The notes under the pieces: generated by a model
What the model was told of the DNA's origin: nothing
Databases searched by the model: none
Seen by the model: the letters and a program-made list of their open reading frames with translations, nothing else
In this document: in pieces, positions 24,348-35,734 of the stretch
Layout: each line of letters opens with the position of its first letter
How positions within the stretch are numbered: position 1 is the first letter of the stretch
Made by a program: the position numbers and the translations under genes
From: Parascedosporium putredinis
Lineage: Eukaryota > Ascomycota > Sordariomycetes > Microascales > Microascaceae
Direction of reading: 5' to 3'
Assembly (NCBI GenBank): GCA_949357655.1
Contig: CASHTG010000021.1
Coordinates: 1,240,001-1,304,000 of the forward strand
Length of the DNA: 64,000 nucleotides

Positions 24348-26501
24348 ATGAGCCAACAACATCCAAACGAGATGTATATGGACTTTCCTCACCAGACGAG
24401 TCGGTCGCCGAGCACGTCAAGAGCGCCCTACTCACATCCAGCCTTCCCGAACGGGTTTTCTCTTCCTCGTCATTCCCAGCGCCCCTTTGATTCGCCCCTA
24501 GGATCCTCCGCCTTGTACTCCAACGACCGGGTCGGCCCAGGAGGCTATGCTTTAAGGTCTGGCATGGATCAGATGGCTGCTGTGCCCGGTCTAGCTGGCG
24601 GCTACATGCTGGATAACAGCCAGTCCTGGGCGTACAATGCCAACAATGTCGCGACGATCAACGGGCCCTTGAATGGTGGTGGTGCGCGTCAACGGGGCGG
24701 GAACAGAAGGACCGCGCTTCCAACGGTAAGGGCTTTTTCTTTTCTTGAAGCATTTGTTCTTTAATCACCCCTTGTGGGCTCGATTATTGAGGGTTGAGGC
24801 CGTACTGGTCTTCGGCTCGCGAACTCGTCCTCTTTTCAGGGGCATTTTCCTCCTTGGATTATTGAAATGATGTACTGACTGATGTTCCTTTTCCTAGAAC
24901 TGGACCGATGCCAATTCCATGGGCATGCACCCCCGATGCCTAACTTTCAACCCCCGGTCTTTCATCGAATCCAATGTCTGGCGGATTGCGGATGGATCAG
25001 GTCTCTTCCGATACTCGTAGCCCCAACCCGCAGACCGGTGATGCCGATCAGCTCATTCCCACCGCCATCGTTATCAAGAATATCCCCTTCGCCATCAGGA
25101 AAGAGACTTTGGCTCAGCTGATGACGGATCTCCATCTGCCTCAGCCTTATGCCTTCAATTATCACTTCGATGGGGGCATCTTCCGCGGGCTCGCCTTTGC
25201 CAATTTCCAGTCTCCCGAAGATACTCGTCTCGTAATAGAAACCATGAATGGCCTTGAGGTACACGGTCGGAAACTGCGCGTCGAGTATAAGAAGATGCTC
25301 CCAGAAGCTGAACGGGAGCGCATTGAGCGGGAGAAGAGGGAGCGTCGGGGACAGTTGGAGGAGCAGCATCGCGGTCCCGTCCTCCATCAACAGCCTTCTC
25401 TCCAGACCCTCTCTAGTATGTCCAACAACCAACCCTCTCCGTCTGAGATGTTGAACCCCCTCTCTTCTCTCTCGGGAGGGGGATCGATGTGCGATTCATA
25501 GCTAACGTTCTAGGGCGAGATGCAGGCTACGATCGACGTACCGAGCCACCCAGGCACAACAAGCCCGTTCCCAACCACGGCTTGTTTCCGGGGATCTAGA
25601 CTTGAATGACCCAATCACCTTGCAACACTACACCGAGCTTACCTTGTTTCGCCGGGATGAAAGCCGGGAGATCCTCATCTTCCCCTCGAGCGTCAGCCCC
25701 GAGGAACGCCGCCAAATTCACATCCTGGCCCACTACATGGGCTTGGAGCACCGCTCCGTTGGTGATGCCGACTCTCGACAAATCCAAGTCATCAAGCCCC
25801 ATGTGCCGTCTCCCACCAGCCAGGCCCACACCGGTACCTCTGTTAGCCTCGACCTCCACCGTCGCGGTTTGAGCCGTGCCGCGACCTTTGACTTTGCCGC
25901 GGACCGGGATTCGCGCGGTGCCGCCGGCGGGTATCCTCACGCCATTGGACGCCAGGGCCCGACGCTCGAGCTGCCTGGTAGCCCCGACACGGTGGCCATT
26001 CCCAACAACCTCCGGACGGCGAAGAGCTTTGCGGACCTGAGGTCTTTCAGCCCTAGCCCCTCGCACTCTTCCTCGAGCTACTTGAACCCTTCTACCGGAA
26101 TGGGTGGTCTCCCGAGCTCTTCCCTGGCGCGCCTTGGCGACTATACAGGTAGCCTAGACTACACTAGTTCCCTTGCCACCCCGTCTCTGACATCAAACTC
26201 TTCAGGTAACGCCGCTAGCCAAGGCTCGAACGAAGCGAACGTGCTCGCCAGCACCCTCAGCAGCCTGAACCTCGGTTCTTTCGAGTCCAACGCGGCTACT
26301 TCGCAAAACCGAAGCACCCCCGGTGCCATTGGTAGCCACCGGCCAAGCGCGAACGGATCGTCGAGCCGTGCCGCCCCCGACCGCCAGCCTAGGGGCCCGG
26401 AGTGGGAGGCAGCCTCGGGATTCTCGGGCCGCAGTCGCGTCAACGGGCACATGCAGAGGGGAAGTGGTGAGTTCGCCCCAGGCGCCTCGGTCGAGATGTA
26501 A
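24348..26501 (+). CDS. PIN4: PIN4/Cip2-type RNA-binding protein (RRM plus R3H-like region)
   Basis: Exons are 24348-24725, 24898-25415 and 25514-26501. With three missing bases (in CCCCC near 24943, CCCCC near 24957 and GGGG near 25598) the protein is about 628 residues. The N-terminus is disordered, rich in Ser, Pro and Asn. A single RRM covers residues ~165-240 (TAIVIKNIPFAIRKETLAQL; FRGLAFANFQSPEDTRLVIE; GRKLRVEYKKMLPEAERERI). This combination, with the following charged helix REKRERRGQLEEQHR, is typical of the family of yeast Pin4/Mdt1 and fission-yeast Cip1/Cip2. Downstream is a conserved block starting LDLNDPITLQHYTELTLF and including VSPEERRQIHILAHYMGL, which resembles an R3H-type nucleic-acid-binding region. 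The tail is Ser-rich. Family members regulate mRNA levels under stress, and yeast Pin4 is a Rad53 checkpoint target. The second intron is short (98 b) with a GCTAAC branch site. Confidence 0.88.
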
Positions 26502-29326
26502 AACACTGGTCGAACCGTTGAGAGGGAGTGTTTGCTCACCTCTTTTTCCTTGGCTTTGCTGTCTTGCCAGATTCCTCGGACGATGGAACACGAACTGGAA
26601 CCAGTTCCAATGTGTCAAGATTCCATTAAGCCTGACCCCTACGAACCGAACGGCCACTCAACCAGCACGTTCGGATGAGGACCAACGCGCCTCCGCCCCG
26701 CTCGAGCTGATGGGCCCCGCCGCCTCGCTCAATGTCTCTAACCCAGGCAATACAATAAATACACTAGGGAGGACGATGGACGCCTGTAATCTCACCACCA
26801 CTCCGATGCCCTTTTATGATATTGCTCGAGTTCCCACCTGCGTTGCGAGGTGGCAAAACATCCGCCTCCGATGCGTCCAATCCTTCACAACTGCGTGTAT
26901 AATTCAGACCAAGCGATGATTCCCACGCCATTCTCACGGTTACTGGGGAGGCCACCACCTGTCTCCCAACGAATGTTACGGCAATGATCTATACACGAAA
27001 GAGTCCTTCCCGAAGAGAAAGCGAAAAGAAAAAACAAGACACGAAGACATATGACGCCTTTCCAAGAGTTACACCACACCTGTGATGGGCGACCATTGCC
27101 TGTAACGTAACGACCTGCTCACGAACTTTTACCCTCTACCTCTGCCTCCGGCACCCTCTCTTCCCATGTGGCTGACTTGCGCGCATCCCGTAGCGGGGCG
27201 CTGGCGACCAAGGGGAAGAGAGGGTGCCCAATATCCTATTATGAATCTTCATGCAGTTACGATGTTATGTCTAGACAGCTGTCTCGGCCTCTTACACTAT
27301 GGGGTGATCCCAGATTGATGAATGACCACCTTGAGGAAACGAATCAACCACCAACCCCTTGTTTGTACAAAACGTAACGAACGTACGAAACTCCCCATTA
27401 CAAAAAAACCATCATTCCCCAAGCATCCCTAATACGCATGATTTCCCCCGGATTTCCTAATCCCCCTCTCCCACCTCTGGTTATCGGTACCCGCCTCGGG
27501 ACATGCACGCCACCGTCGCTGCTGCACCGTTGTTGCACATGACGGTGAACAGATGGTCGAGTCGGGTCCTTGCGAAGCGCGGGACCGCTGGTTTGCAAAC
27601 CGATTATCACGATGGATGCGGTGCCGCAGAAGTAAACCTTTGCTGCACCCTCCCCGCCCTGTTGCATGATCGCGCCTTATCAACGGGGATAAACTTGGAT
27701 TAGTATTCCCGCACTAGAAAAGTTTTTGTTGTTCACCGCCTTGTTCGTCTTTGTTTTTCTGTCTGGCTTTTCGTGGTCTGCTATGGATCAGATTATTTTT
27801 TTCTTGTTTTTCTTTTCTTGTTTTTCTTTTTCCTCCTCTTTTCATCGTCTGTTCACCTTGTGTCAAGAGTCGACCTGCCGCCCCGGCATCGTTTAATCTA
27901 TTTTCTCTGGCTTTTTCTTGTTTTCTTTTAGCCCTCGCCCCGGCGCGAGAAGAAGCGTGTGCCCGGATGGGAATCTTGGGCTAGAGAGGCGGCTTTGCCT
28001 TCTCCTCTCTCCGGCTTATCGTTGCTTGTGCCTGTTGAGGGGCGGCGGGAGGTGATGGGAGGAGGGATGATTGAACCATGCACTTGATTTTCTGAGGCGT
28101 TATATCCGGATAGCATATATTAGTCGCGTTTTGGTTTTTTTCTTCTTCTACTCCTTTGCGATGCGTCGTTTTTGCTTTACGAGTGCTTCTGCTGAATGTT
28201 ATGCTCCCGTTATTTTTCTCTCTTGCTTTTTGGTTGCCACTGCGAAGAACTCTGCTGGTCTTGTTCAATCTGCTGTTCCGCTCCCGCTTGTGTCCTCTTG
28301 TTGACGCCCTTGTTTGCTGCCTTGTGCATTGTACCATTCCCCTCATTCATGGCTTTGTGTTTTTGGGCTCTTGTCTTGCTTGTTCCCGCCGCACAGCCGT
28401 CTAAGCCGGACATGCCCGCGTGCCCCGTGCCTCTTACCAGGCGCGCGAACCTGCTCGCTCTTGTCCCCCTCGTCGTATCGGCGTGTGCTCTTCTTGTTTA
28501 GTCTTCATGTTTGAGTTGTTTGTTCCTCCCCGTTCCCCTAGCTTCGCCACCTCGGCCACCCTCTCCGGGCTTTTGGAGACGGGGTCGGGTTCACGGCATG
28601 AAGAAACAAAACGAAGAAGACGAGAAGGATGGTGCCAATGAGGACACAATGGATTGAATGGGATTATGACTTGATGTTGGAAACATGTTCGATAATCGGC
28701 ACGGTAAAGATAATGGTTGGAACGGCTAGGGTTAACGACTATGATGTGAGGTTTTCTTTTGGTTCTTTTTTTCCTTTTTCTTTTCCCTCTTTTTCTTTCT
28801 AGCGGAGTCCCTTCCCACACCAGCTTTGGAAACACACGACGGACAGGGGGAGAGCTATCCTCACGGGTGTCCTTTCTTCCGTCGTGATGCTTGACATGCT
28901 TTTAATTGCTCCAGCGACGGGTTGGATGTTGCGTGACGGTGATGGCAGCGTGTGGGGGATAAAGGAGGGCATGCTCATGTTGAATTAGATGCACTTAATC
29001 GATCAGCTCACTGTTTTATACGTTTTTCAAAACTTGCTCTTTTCTATTTTTCTTGAAGATTGTGTAAATCACATTCACATCACCGAATTCGTCACGTCTT
29101 GGGCCAATAAGTGAAAAAAGAAGAGGGTATTATTCTTCTCACTCCCTATTGCTACCTCGCAAGACCTTAAAAACTACGTTGCTTGTTCCCGCACGTCACA
29201 CCCTCGAAGATAAGGCATGCCCGGTTTTTCTTATTTCTGCAAACCTCCCCCATGCCTTCATCAAAAACAAGTCGTTGACGCTCGTTTTGTGTTCTTCCCC
29301 ACCCCTTATTTTGCAAGAGGCCCCCG
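26502..29326. other. Gene-free stretch between convergent genes
   Basis: About 2.8 kb. The first few hundred bases are probably the 3' untranslated region of the RRM gene. A strongly T/C-rich segment lies at about 27720-27960. Hydrophobic open frames near 28156-28514 arise from T-rich low-complexity sequence and are not called. Confidence 0.4.
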
Positions 29327-31911
29327 TCACCTCCGCCTCGCCCTCGTCGTCTTGGTCGGCGGCTCAAAGGCGTCGTCGTCGGAGATTTCGTCGTCGGAGA
29401 TCTCGAGCGCGGTCTGCTGGGAGGCGCCGGTCTGGGAAAAGTTGAGCTTGGTCTGGCGGGAGGCGCGGCCGACGGCCGCTGTGGAGCGGGCGGGCTGTCT
29501 CCGCGCGGAAGACGAAGTAGAAGAGGCGGTGGGGGCGGGGGCGGCACCGCGGCGGGTGGCGCGGGGAGGTGGGACCGAGGCGGCGGCGGCGTCGTCGTCG
29601 TCGTCCATCATGATGTCGTCGGACGGGGGATGTTTGTCTTCGGCCGCGGGTGGTGGTGGTGGTGGCGAGTTTTCTGACAGCGGGTTTTCGTGTGGCGGGG
29701 CTTTGGCGGCGCGGGAGGATGCTGTGGCCCTGCCTCGGGCGGGAGCGCGACGGGCGGGCGGCGGGGTCCGGCATCGTCGTCGTCGTCGTCATCGTCGTCT
29801 AGCATGTCCTCGTCTTGGCGGGAGGAACGCGCGGTGGCTTGTGTTCTGGAGCCGCGGGTTCCGGCGGCGGCGCGGGACGCGGTGGTGGTGGTGGCCTGGG
29901 TGTTGGCGAGGTCCTCGTAGGCGTCGGGCTGCTGGTCCCAGTGGCCGTCGAGGTCCGAGTCCCAGGTGTCGGGCTTGGGCCGGAGGCGGCGGGAGCCAAC
30001 GCGCAGGGCGCCGGCGGCGAACTGCTCCTCGAGGCGGGCACGGTACGTCTCCATGGCGTTTTCGAGGTCCTCCTCGTCCGAGTCGAGGTCGAGCATCTGG
30101 CGGACTTGGCTGGCCAGGGACTCGCTGACAAAGGTCTCCATGGCGTGCTTGTCGTCCTTGGTCACGAACTGGTTGACGGCGTCGCCAAAGGGGGCTTGGG
30201 GCAATATCTTGAGGGACTGCGCGGCGAGGAATTCGTGCACGAGGCGGTCGACTTTGATGCTGTCCGGGCCTAGGTCCTCGAGGGCGCCTTCTGGTAGCTC
30301 GGCGGCGGCGTCCTTGCGTTCTGGAAATTGGAGTTGTTAGTTGGGAGTTTTCTCCTTGTTTCCGTTTCTAAGCGGCATAAAAAAAGGGCAGGGGCGGCGG
30401 ACTTACTTGAACTGCTCGACTTTTGCGGAAAAAGTAGACAACGTCGTTGGTGTTGGCGACCTTGCCGACGAACCTGTTGGAAAAGCGCTGCGGGTTCTCG
30501 CAGTCAAACTTGCCGCCCTCGCTCGCGGTGTACTCGACTTTGAGCCGGACGAGGGGTAAGGGAGCCTCTGTGTCCTCTGCGCCTTCGTGGATCTCGAGCC
30601 ACTCAGCGGTGGCCTCCTCAATCATCTCGTCCACGACCTCCATGAGGCGTCTCGTGACTTCTTGCCTGTTGTCCTTTTGGACTCGAGGCCCTTGAATCGC
30701 TTGTCGCTGGCGAGGACGAGGTCCCTCGTGATAAAGGGCCGCACGCTCTTGAGGCGGAGCTTCTCGACGGTGAACTCCCTACCGGTGACGTTGAGCACCG
30801 CGACGTGCTTGGGCACGGCCTCGCCGGGCACCAAAGACGTGGCGACGGAGGAGCCCGGCTGCATCACGTGGAAGCCTGTTTCGGGGTTCTGGCGGGGTCG
30901 ATCTCGCACTCGTGCTCGTGGCCCCAGACGACGAGGTTCATCCAGTCCGGAAGGACGTTTTCGGGCAGGTACGAGGTGGCGGTGTAGGCGTGGTGGTTCT
31001 GGTGGACGGTCAAGAGGTTGAACCAGTCGGCGGCCTCGACGTTGGGGCGGAACCACTTGACCTTGTGGTCGCGAAAGGTGCGAAACATGCGCTCGTCGCG
31101 CACGTTGCCGAGGCCGTACAGGGCGAGCCTCGTGCGGCCCTTTTGGAGGAGGATGGGCTTGGCCTCGATGTTGTCGGCCTCGGGGATGCGGCCAAAGTAG
31201 TTGACGAGGCCGGCGACCTGCAGCAGGTCGAGGGAGCAAAAGTGGCCCTCGCCGCTGGGGTCGTCGTGGTTGCCGTGGATGGAGAAGACGGGTATGGAGA
31301 TGTTGATGTCGGGGTCCTCGTAGTTGACGTGGTTGAAGGCGCCTTCAAAGTTATCGCTGGCGTCGCTGAGGAACTCGAGCTCGCAGGGTCGGGGGCCCAG
31401 GCAGTTCTTGCGGAGGCTGCGCATCACTTGGTACATGGACTTGCGGGAGGGTTTGTTGTCGTGGAAGAGGTCGCCGCCAAGGAGGACCATGTCGACCTGT
31501 TCATCGGGGTTCGGTCGGCCCAAAAGGAGGCCGACCCTTCTCGTTAGTACTAGTGAAAAGAGTTGCACATTTGCGAAGAGAAAAGGGTAATTGGCCCCCA
31601 GGAGAGGCCTAGGAGGAGGAGAGGCGGAGGAGGGCAGAGAGGGGACCTTTCTATTCGGATGGGCGTAGAGGGGGACGAAGCACGTACATCTTGAGTGCGA
31701 GCCAAGTTCATAATCTCGTCAAACGTCTTCCAGCTATCATCCTTTCGGATGGGGTCGCGCTCCTCGTACCCGACATGGTTATCGGTCGCTACCAAGATGC
31801 GAATCGTATCGGCGGGGTCTGGAAGCGAGGATGCCGGTTAGAAGTGCAGGCAATGGGTGGCATGGCTTGGGGGACGTCTGAGGAGGGGTGACAACCTGTG
31901 GCAAGTGGCAT
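29327..31911 (-). CDS. mre11: MRE11 double-strand-break repair nuclease
   Basis: Nuclease of the MRE11-RAD50-NBS1 complex, which senses and processes DNA breaks. Exons on the minus strand are 31911-31896, 31818-31688, 31496-30407 and 30320-29327. With four missing bases (near 30903, 30683, 30428 and 29755) the frame closes at 745 codons. All five phosphodiesterase motifs are visible: ATDNHVGY, GGDLFHDNKPS, FSIHGNHDDPSGEGH, LTVHQNHHAY and WGHEHEC. The capping and DNA-binding region follows (FHVMQPGSSVATSL; NRFVGKVANTNDVVYFF). The C-terminal ~250 residues are low-complexity with an Asp tract, an Arg/Ala-rich part, RQTKLNFSQ and an acidic end (ALEISDDEISDDDAFEP), as in other fungal Mre11 tails. 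The first coding exon is only 16 b (MPLAT plus one base) with a weak GTTGTC donor. It gives the expected N-terminus MPLATDPADTIRIL. Divergent from ATL1. Confidence 0.96.
29773..29799 (-). repeat. Asp-coding trinucleotide tract in the MRE11 tail
   Basis: A run of GTC/ATC units on the plus strand reads as about nine consecutive Asp codons in the MRE11 frame. It lies just upstream of the reading-frame jump near 29755. Confidence 0.8.
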
Positions 31912-32756
31912 CGCGAACGAATTGAAGGTAGAGGGGCCAAACGGATTATAACTCTGCTCTCTGCTATCGAGGGAGCTAAAGGTCGCCCCTTTACTTCCCT
32001 AAGAGGACGGCTTCGAAGCGAGCGGCGACAATTGAATCCGTTTCCGTTTTTGTCTTTTCTCTCCCCAGCTCTGGTCGGCCGCGACTCCAAGTTCTTTAAC
32101 AGGGCTCTACCGATTGAGTCGAGGGGTCGCGTTCAGGGCCCGATAGTGAACGCGTTTAGGCAGCTCTCAGAACCCGAATTCACGTGACAGCGAGCTGAGC
32201 TCTTTGGACTGTGATACCGAGCCAATAATCCCCACTGCGTAAAAGTTGGTGGGGCATGTTGCAGTGTCAGTCAACCAGCCTGGACAGTCCCTCATCGAGG
32301 GGTATCAGTGCAAGGAACTTGGGATTGAACTAACTAAAGCTAGGCTTGGATCAATTAGAGGAGGACTGAAGCCAGAAAGATTGACCCATCGCCTTAACAT
32401 ATCACCAAAGACGTGCAGAGACAGCTTCATTGGAGTCGGACGCTCTAAGCCACAGACATCCATGATCCCATGTTAGGAGAATTGCACCAAGTGTCTATTA
32501 TCCATCGTCTGCCGTATGTAAGCTTGTGGTTTTCATCTGTCCGTCTTCCGGACCATTGCCTTGATCCCCCTTTATCAAACGCAGGTCCGGACGCTCTTTT
32601 GTTCGCCGAAAAGCACGAATCCGTCTCTGGGAGACGAGGTTCTGCATCAAGACATAATTCTGCAGAATCATCTCGGCTCTCTTCTTTTTGTCCATCTAGA
32701 CGTCCTACTTGGATACCCCGCGGCACTCTTTCCCAGCTCCAAACATATTCCCTAGC
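31912..32756. promoter_or_regulatory. Shared divergent promoter region of MRE11 and ATL1
   Basis: The 845 bases between the two start codons must hold both promoters, since the genes point away from each other. No open frame here has a recognisable domain. I cannot assign specific factor-binding sites with confidence. Shared control of two repair genes is possible but is inference from layout. Confidence 0.5.
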
Positions 32757-33385
32757 ATGGCTCGATCCGACGAAGCACAAGCCTTTTTCGACGCAGTGTA
32801 TGCGGCTATCCAAGAGATCCCCCATGGAAGAGTGACTACGTATGGCCATATCGCCGCTCTCATCGGTACCCGTGAGTCGTCCACACCTCAACCCCTTCCC
32901 CACGAAGTACTACCGCAGCTTGAGGGTTTTTTGTTCTTGTGCTCGCCACGTACTTACATCCCACGCCCGACCAAAGCGGAGCGTCCCCGCCAAGTGGGTG
33001 TTTGTTTGAAGCATCTCCCGGCGAGCGCGGATGCCGAGTTCAACTCTTCGACGGTGCCTTGGCAAAGAGTGATTAATGCCAAGGGAACGATTTCGCCTAG
33101 GTCAGTGTGGTCCATTCCTTTCTTCTTAATTTCATTTTTCTTTTCCCCGCAAGAGAACAACTCTGCAACAGTCCCAATCCCCAAACCACCGTAGCTCGCC
33201 GCACTCACGCTCTCGGGCTTCCCTCCTTTGCTAGATCACATCCTACCGGGGCCCTGAATCAAGCAGAGGCGCTACGTGCCGAAGGTGTTCAGACCACCAC
33301 TTCTGCTCTCGGCGAGCACTGCGTAGATCTCTCAAAGTACGGCTGGTTCCCTCCGAGCTTCCCTCAGAGGTTGCTCATAGGGTAG
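32757..33385 (+). CDS. atl1: Alkyltransferase-like protein ATL1 (inactive MGMT homologue)
   Basis: Exons are 32757-32871, 32977-33100 and 33235-33385, giving 129 residues with no frame jump, the only clean complete gene in the window. It has the DNA-binding domain of O6-alkylguanine-DNA alkyltransferases (FFDAVYAAIQEIPHGRVTTY; RPRQVGVCLKHLP) and the helix ending LSKYGWFP. Where true alkyltransferases have the acceptor Cys in PCHRV, this protein has Trp: PWQRVINAKGTISPR. That is the hallmark of ATL proteins such as fission-yeast Atl1. These bind and flip O6-alkylguanine without removing the alkyl group and hand the lesion to nucleotide excision repair. Intron 1 uses an AAG acceptor. This splice choice restores the conserved IGTPERPRQVG junction, which supports it. 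The C-terminus runs slightly past the usual end (PSFPQRLLIG). Confidence 0.93.
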
Positions 33386-34140
33386 CCGAGGAGGACTCTC
33401 CAGAGGCATCGGAATCTTGACATTCCAGTGCAGACAGTAGATTTTAATTCATAAGCACCCCCGTCTACTCAGTTTAATACATGTGCGCACCTACTTGTAT
33501 ATACACTAGACAGAGCTGAGCCTAACATTGTTTGGGGGAGGGGCTCAGTTGTGGATATTCCTACGACCATTTGGTACACATGGACTTGGCCGTATGACAT
33601 CTGAAAGAATAAAGCTTCTGGAAATGAAGGTGGAGTAGTAGGAAGAAGCCACCAGCCTAGTTGAGCAGTGCAGCGTCATTGATCCTTTAGCGATACGGTT
33701 GATCAATACAATTTACAGAGCGAGCATCCTCTTCTAGTCTCTTGGCGAGGAGGCCCAGGCACTGAAACCTCCAATGCTGGACCGTTGGGTCACGTGAGCA
33801 CGACATACAATTGCCAGTCCAGCGGCAGATCCAAGTCACCACCAAAAAAAAAAATAGAGAGCAATAAATTTCGAGTGACCAGAACATCGCTTGTCCAAAA
33901 ATTTCCCTCCTTTCCATCCTCATCTCGAAAATTTCGTTGTTTTCCTCGCCCACTCCCCACAAGAACAAACCCTCGCGCTCCTCCCTCTCCCGTCGGCTTC
34001 GACACACTTCGCTCTTCCATAAGTGTTTTCCGGGCCGATGCGCTGAGCCTTGCCACGCCCATCCTTCCCATACCCTCCCTTCCACCACCAGAGAGAGAAA
34101 AAGGGCTGGGTCATTTCCTCCTCCCTCCCCCTCTTCTCCA
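33386..34140. other. Intergenic between ATL1 and the phosphatase gene
   Basis: About 750 bases between two genes in the same direction. The last ~200 bases are C/T-rich and probably form the promoter and leader of the downstream gene. No other gene seen. Confidence 0.5.
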
Positions 34141-35141
34141 ATGTCTGGGCCCATACGTGGCGGCATCAGGTTGCTGCTCATCCGCCATGGCGAGTCCGTT
34201 GACAATGTCGCTGGTCTCTAGTATGCTGTCTCCTCTCTCTCTCTCCTCGCTCTGCCCGCGTGCGGGGCGTTCCTCTTTTCTTTCATGCTCTTCCTCCCCC
34301 TTTTTCCTCTTTATGGCCTTGTCCCGTCTAACGCTTCCCTACATTGCTGGGTCTCGCGACTCCCCTAACCTCTCACGGCGTACTGCAGGCTAAGAACTTA
34401 GCGAAGCACCTGTCGGAGAGGGATGACGTTCGGGATGCGAGCGCCACTGTCCTCTTCGCCTCGGACCTGGAAAGGGCCTGGCACACGGCTGACGTCGTGC
34501 GGGAGGCTCTGTCGATAGCAGGTAGTCCCTCTGTCGCGGACGCCGTTGTCCAGTCTCGGGACCTCCGCGAGAAGCACTTTGGCTCGCTGGAAGGCGTCAA
34601 GCTTGGCAGGCTGGGCCCCATGGCGTCCAGCCACCAGCCCGCCGACAAACCCGAGACGTCGGACTCCATGATGGTGCGTGCCTACGCTTTTCTGCGCGCA
34701 CACCTCATCCCCATCGTCGAGGCCTACCGCGCCAGGGCCGAGGCCGACCCAGAGCGTGTCGAGACAGTCGTGGTCGTGTCCCACGGCATCTTGCTTAATC
34801 ATTTGGTGAGGGCCTTGCTCGGCCTGTTCCAGCAGGCCGGACGTCCCATCCTGGGGCTTACCATCGACCATGGTCCAGGACAGGCGAACCTGCACCTGCC
34901 TTGGCGCAACACGGGCTACTGCGAATGCTGGATCGGGTTCACGGGCTCCTCCCCGGAATCCGAAGAGCCCGTCGCGCAGCCCGTCTCCGGAGCGCCGCTC
35001 GCGGGCCTCCAACTGGAGGTGCTGGGAATCAACTGCATCGAGCACCTAGCGAGCTTGAAAAAGACGCGTGGTGGCATCGGGAGTGCCAAGTTCGATGCGA
35101 GCCAAAAGACGCTCGATACCTTTTTCACCAAGAAGCCTTGA
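34141..35141 (+). CDS. Histidine phosphatase (phosphoglycerate-mutase-like) with C-terminal PIP box
   Basis: Exon 1 is 34141-34220 and exon 2 starts near 34345; about 292 residues. Exon 1 gives the catalytic LLLIRHGESVDN, with phospho-accepting His. Exon 2 gives AGSRDSP, LTSHGVLQAKNLA, the acidic loop REKHFGSLEG and the second catalytic His in VVVVSHGILLNHL. This is a branch of the histidine phosphatase superfamily, more likely a phosphatase than a glycolytic mutase. Two bases seem missing from the C run at 34362-34365. The intron has a GT donor and a CTAAC branch site but no AG at all before the expected exon start; the acceptor reads ACAT. The last residues, SQKTLDTFFTKKP (Q at 35103), match the PCNA-interacting peptide QxxLxxFF followed by lysines. 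The frame of the tail is continuous with the catalytic domain. The gene sits between two repair genes. Substrate unknown; binding to PCNA is predicted only. Confidence 0.85.
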
Positions 35142-35734
35142 TTCGGCGCTCACCCGGGCCCTTGACAACAATAGGTATGTGGCTTTTTTGTTATTCTCGC
35201 AATATTTTTCTCTGTCTCCTAGCAAGCCCCGACCCTTGCTTTCTCCCTCCCCGAGTGCATGATGAGGCAATTCAATAATTCACAGACCTGTTCTGAACTA
35301 TAATTGTTGAGAATGTTGTATACTCTCCTGATTCCACTCATACTCTTTGTTCCCTTGTCGTTGACATACCACGCTTCTACGAAAGCCTGATGCTAACTGC
35401 AAGACTCTAGATCAAATCAAGGGCGCGGACAGGACCAACGCGCAAGCGGGGGCCTTTCCGGATCATATCGTAGATGTAACCGTTCTCAGTGAACCCTTGA
35501 TCTTTTCGTTCCTCTTAGTTTCTTGTTACCTAGGCGGCTTAGCTTCTTTAGTTTATGTTATGAATGATATTGATACCCCGAAGTCTCTTTTAAACGAATG
35601 CTGCGTAACCCCTATATAACTCCCATGAAAGTGAATGAATGCTCGAGTAACTCATATGCAACCGTTTACCTGTTGTTCCTTGTAGAAATGCTGCTTTCCC
35701 TCCATACATCACCTCTCTCTCTCTGTGTGTATGT
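35142..35734. other. Intergenic, convergent gene ends
   Basis: About 590 bases between the stop of the phosphatase gene and the stop of EME1. It should hold both 3' untranslated regions. Nothing else seen. Confidence 0.5.

Noticed and set aside
25472..25513. A 25-base intron from a GTGCGA donor in the PIN4-like gene
   Set aside because: It is too short for a fungal spliceosomal intron; the GTATGT donor at 25416 gives a normal 98-base intron.
30912..31547. Plus-strand open frame of 211 codons
   Set aside because: It is antisense to the MRE11 catalytic domain, whose five motifs are unmistakable on the minus strand.
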